64,000 nt of DNA from Brevibacillus panacihumi (lineage in GTDB: Bacteria; Bacillota; Bacilli; Brevibacillales; Brevibacillaceae), in NCBI RefSeq assembly GCF_003710985.1, contig NZ_RHHT01000002.1:124001-188000 (forward strand), read 5' to 3'. Below, piece by piece: positions 63,353-64,000 of this stretch; position 1 is the stretch's first letter; the number at the start of each line of letters is the position of its first letter. Made by a program: the position numbers and the translations under genes. The notes beneath the pieces are model-generated. The model ran no database searches. It saw nothing but the letters and a program-made list of their open reading frames with translations, and was not told the DNA's origin.

Positions 63353-64000
63353 ATGTCCAACTATCTGCTGAAGCGTGTTTTGATGATGTTCCTGACCCTG
63401 TGGATCATTGTGACGCTTACCTTTTCATTGATGCATGCCATCCCGGGGAATCCGTTCGCATCCGAATCGGACCAGCTGCCTGAGCAAATTCTCGCCAATC
63501 TGCGGGCGAAGTACCATTTGGACGAACCGTTGCCTGTTCAATATGTGATGTATCTGAAAAATCTGGTGTCTCTTGATCTGGGCCCTTCGATCAAGTCGGA
63601 TTCGCGCTCTGTGAATGACATGATCGCGGACGGTTTCGGCGCTTCCGCCTGGCTGGGCGGACAAGCCATTGTCGTCGCACTGATCTTCGGCGTGCTATTC
63701 GGAATTATTGCGGCGTTGAATCGCAACAGAGCGCTGGATTACATCGCCATGGCGCTGGCTGTTCTTGGTGTTGCTGTGCCGAGCTTTATTTTGGCGCCAC
63801 TCCTGATCAACTACCTGGCGATCAAGCTTCCGCTGTTTCCTGTCGCCACCTGGGGGACGTGGATGCATACCGTTCTGCCGTCGCTCGCGCTGGCATTCGG
63901 TCCCATCGCGATTATCACCCGCTATATGCGTGCGAGCATGATTGAAGTGATGAATCAAAACTATATCCGCACGGCAGAGGCCAAAGGGATTCCAACCCCG
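63353..64000 (+). CDS. Peptide ABC transporter permease (DppB/OppB-like), cut by window end
   Basis: The first 216 codons are present with no stop. It starts MSNYLLKRVLMMFLTLWIIV, followed by FSLMHAIPGNPFA, then YHLDEPLPVQYVMYL and membrane segments. The EAA region begins at IRTAEAKGIPTP, just where the window ends. AAGGAGGGG lies before ATG 63353. With the binding protein upstream it should form a di- or oligopeptide importer; partner permease and ATPase genes should follow beyond 64000. Confidence 0.93.
   Translation, partial: MSNYLLKRVLMMFLTLWIIVTLTFSLMHAIPGNPFASESDQLPEQILANLRAKYHLDEPLPVQYVMYLKNLVSLDLGPSIKSDSRSVNDMIADGFGASAWLGGQAIVVALIFGVLFGIIAALNRNRALDYIAMALAVLGVAVPSFILAPLLINYLAIKLPLFPVATWGTWMHTVLPSLALAFGPIAIITRYMRASMIEVMNQNYIRTAEAKGIPTP

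Overview
The window looks like chromosome from an aerobic, endospore-forming, motile Gram-positive rod of the Paenibacillaceae, most probably Brevibacillus. The reasons are sdhA-sdhB, a near-canonical GerE spore regulator, a SPOCS-type spore protein, CheX, strong AAGGAGG ribosome binding sites, frequent TTG/GTG starts and moderate GC. The genus is inferred; no rRNA marker is present. I found no rRNA, tRNA or CRISPR array.

Layout. 1-2.2 kb: the end of succinate dehydrogenase (sdhA 3' part, sdhB). 2.2-9.4 kb: a large secreted S8 protease, a hypothetical protein, CheX, and an orphan pair of Opp/Dpp-type permeases with a small lipoprotein. 9.6-14.5 kb: a small integrase island (integrase remnant, DUF6492 and DUF2935 genes, intact tyrosine integrase, two small membrane proteins, excisionase-like HTH) with TTGATGCTAAT repeats at both edges and before the integrase. 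It abuts gerE, which in Bacillus lies close to sdhB. 14.9-28.4 kb: mostly single metabolic and transport genes: two SDRs, AraC and HxlR regulators, an MFS pump, an aldo/keto reductase, a LivJ-like binding protein, a K+ channel-like protein, a GNAT-MOSC fusion, a nucleoside deaminase, a second DUF2935 protein and cysK. 28.5-32.2 kb: a complete fixABCX operon without nitrogen-fixation genes nearby. 32.2-34.0 kb: a JAMM peptidase coupled to a 59-residue protein, and a coiled-coil protein with an internal tandem repeat.

34-56.8 kb is a large glycosylation locus, probably for the spore surface: a SPOCS-domain protein, several glycosyltransferases, FkbM-like and other methyltransferases, and sugar-nucleotide enzymes. 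ManC, Gmd, an Rmd-like reductase, Fcl and a phosphohexomutase point to GDP-D-rhamnose and GDP-L-fucose. A CDP-glucose pair plus an epimerase/reductase points to a CDP-6-deoxyhexose.

56.8-64 kb is an asparaginase / peptide-uptake / dipeptidase cluster: asparaginase II, OppA-like binding protein, a sigma-54 activator, PepV and an OppB-type permease cut by the window end. A textbook -24/-12 sigma-54 promoter and three copies of a TTTTCG motif lie upstream of the first gene. With the activator encoded inside the cluster, this is the clearest regulatory system in the window.
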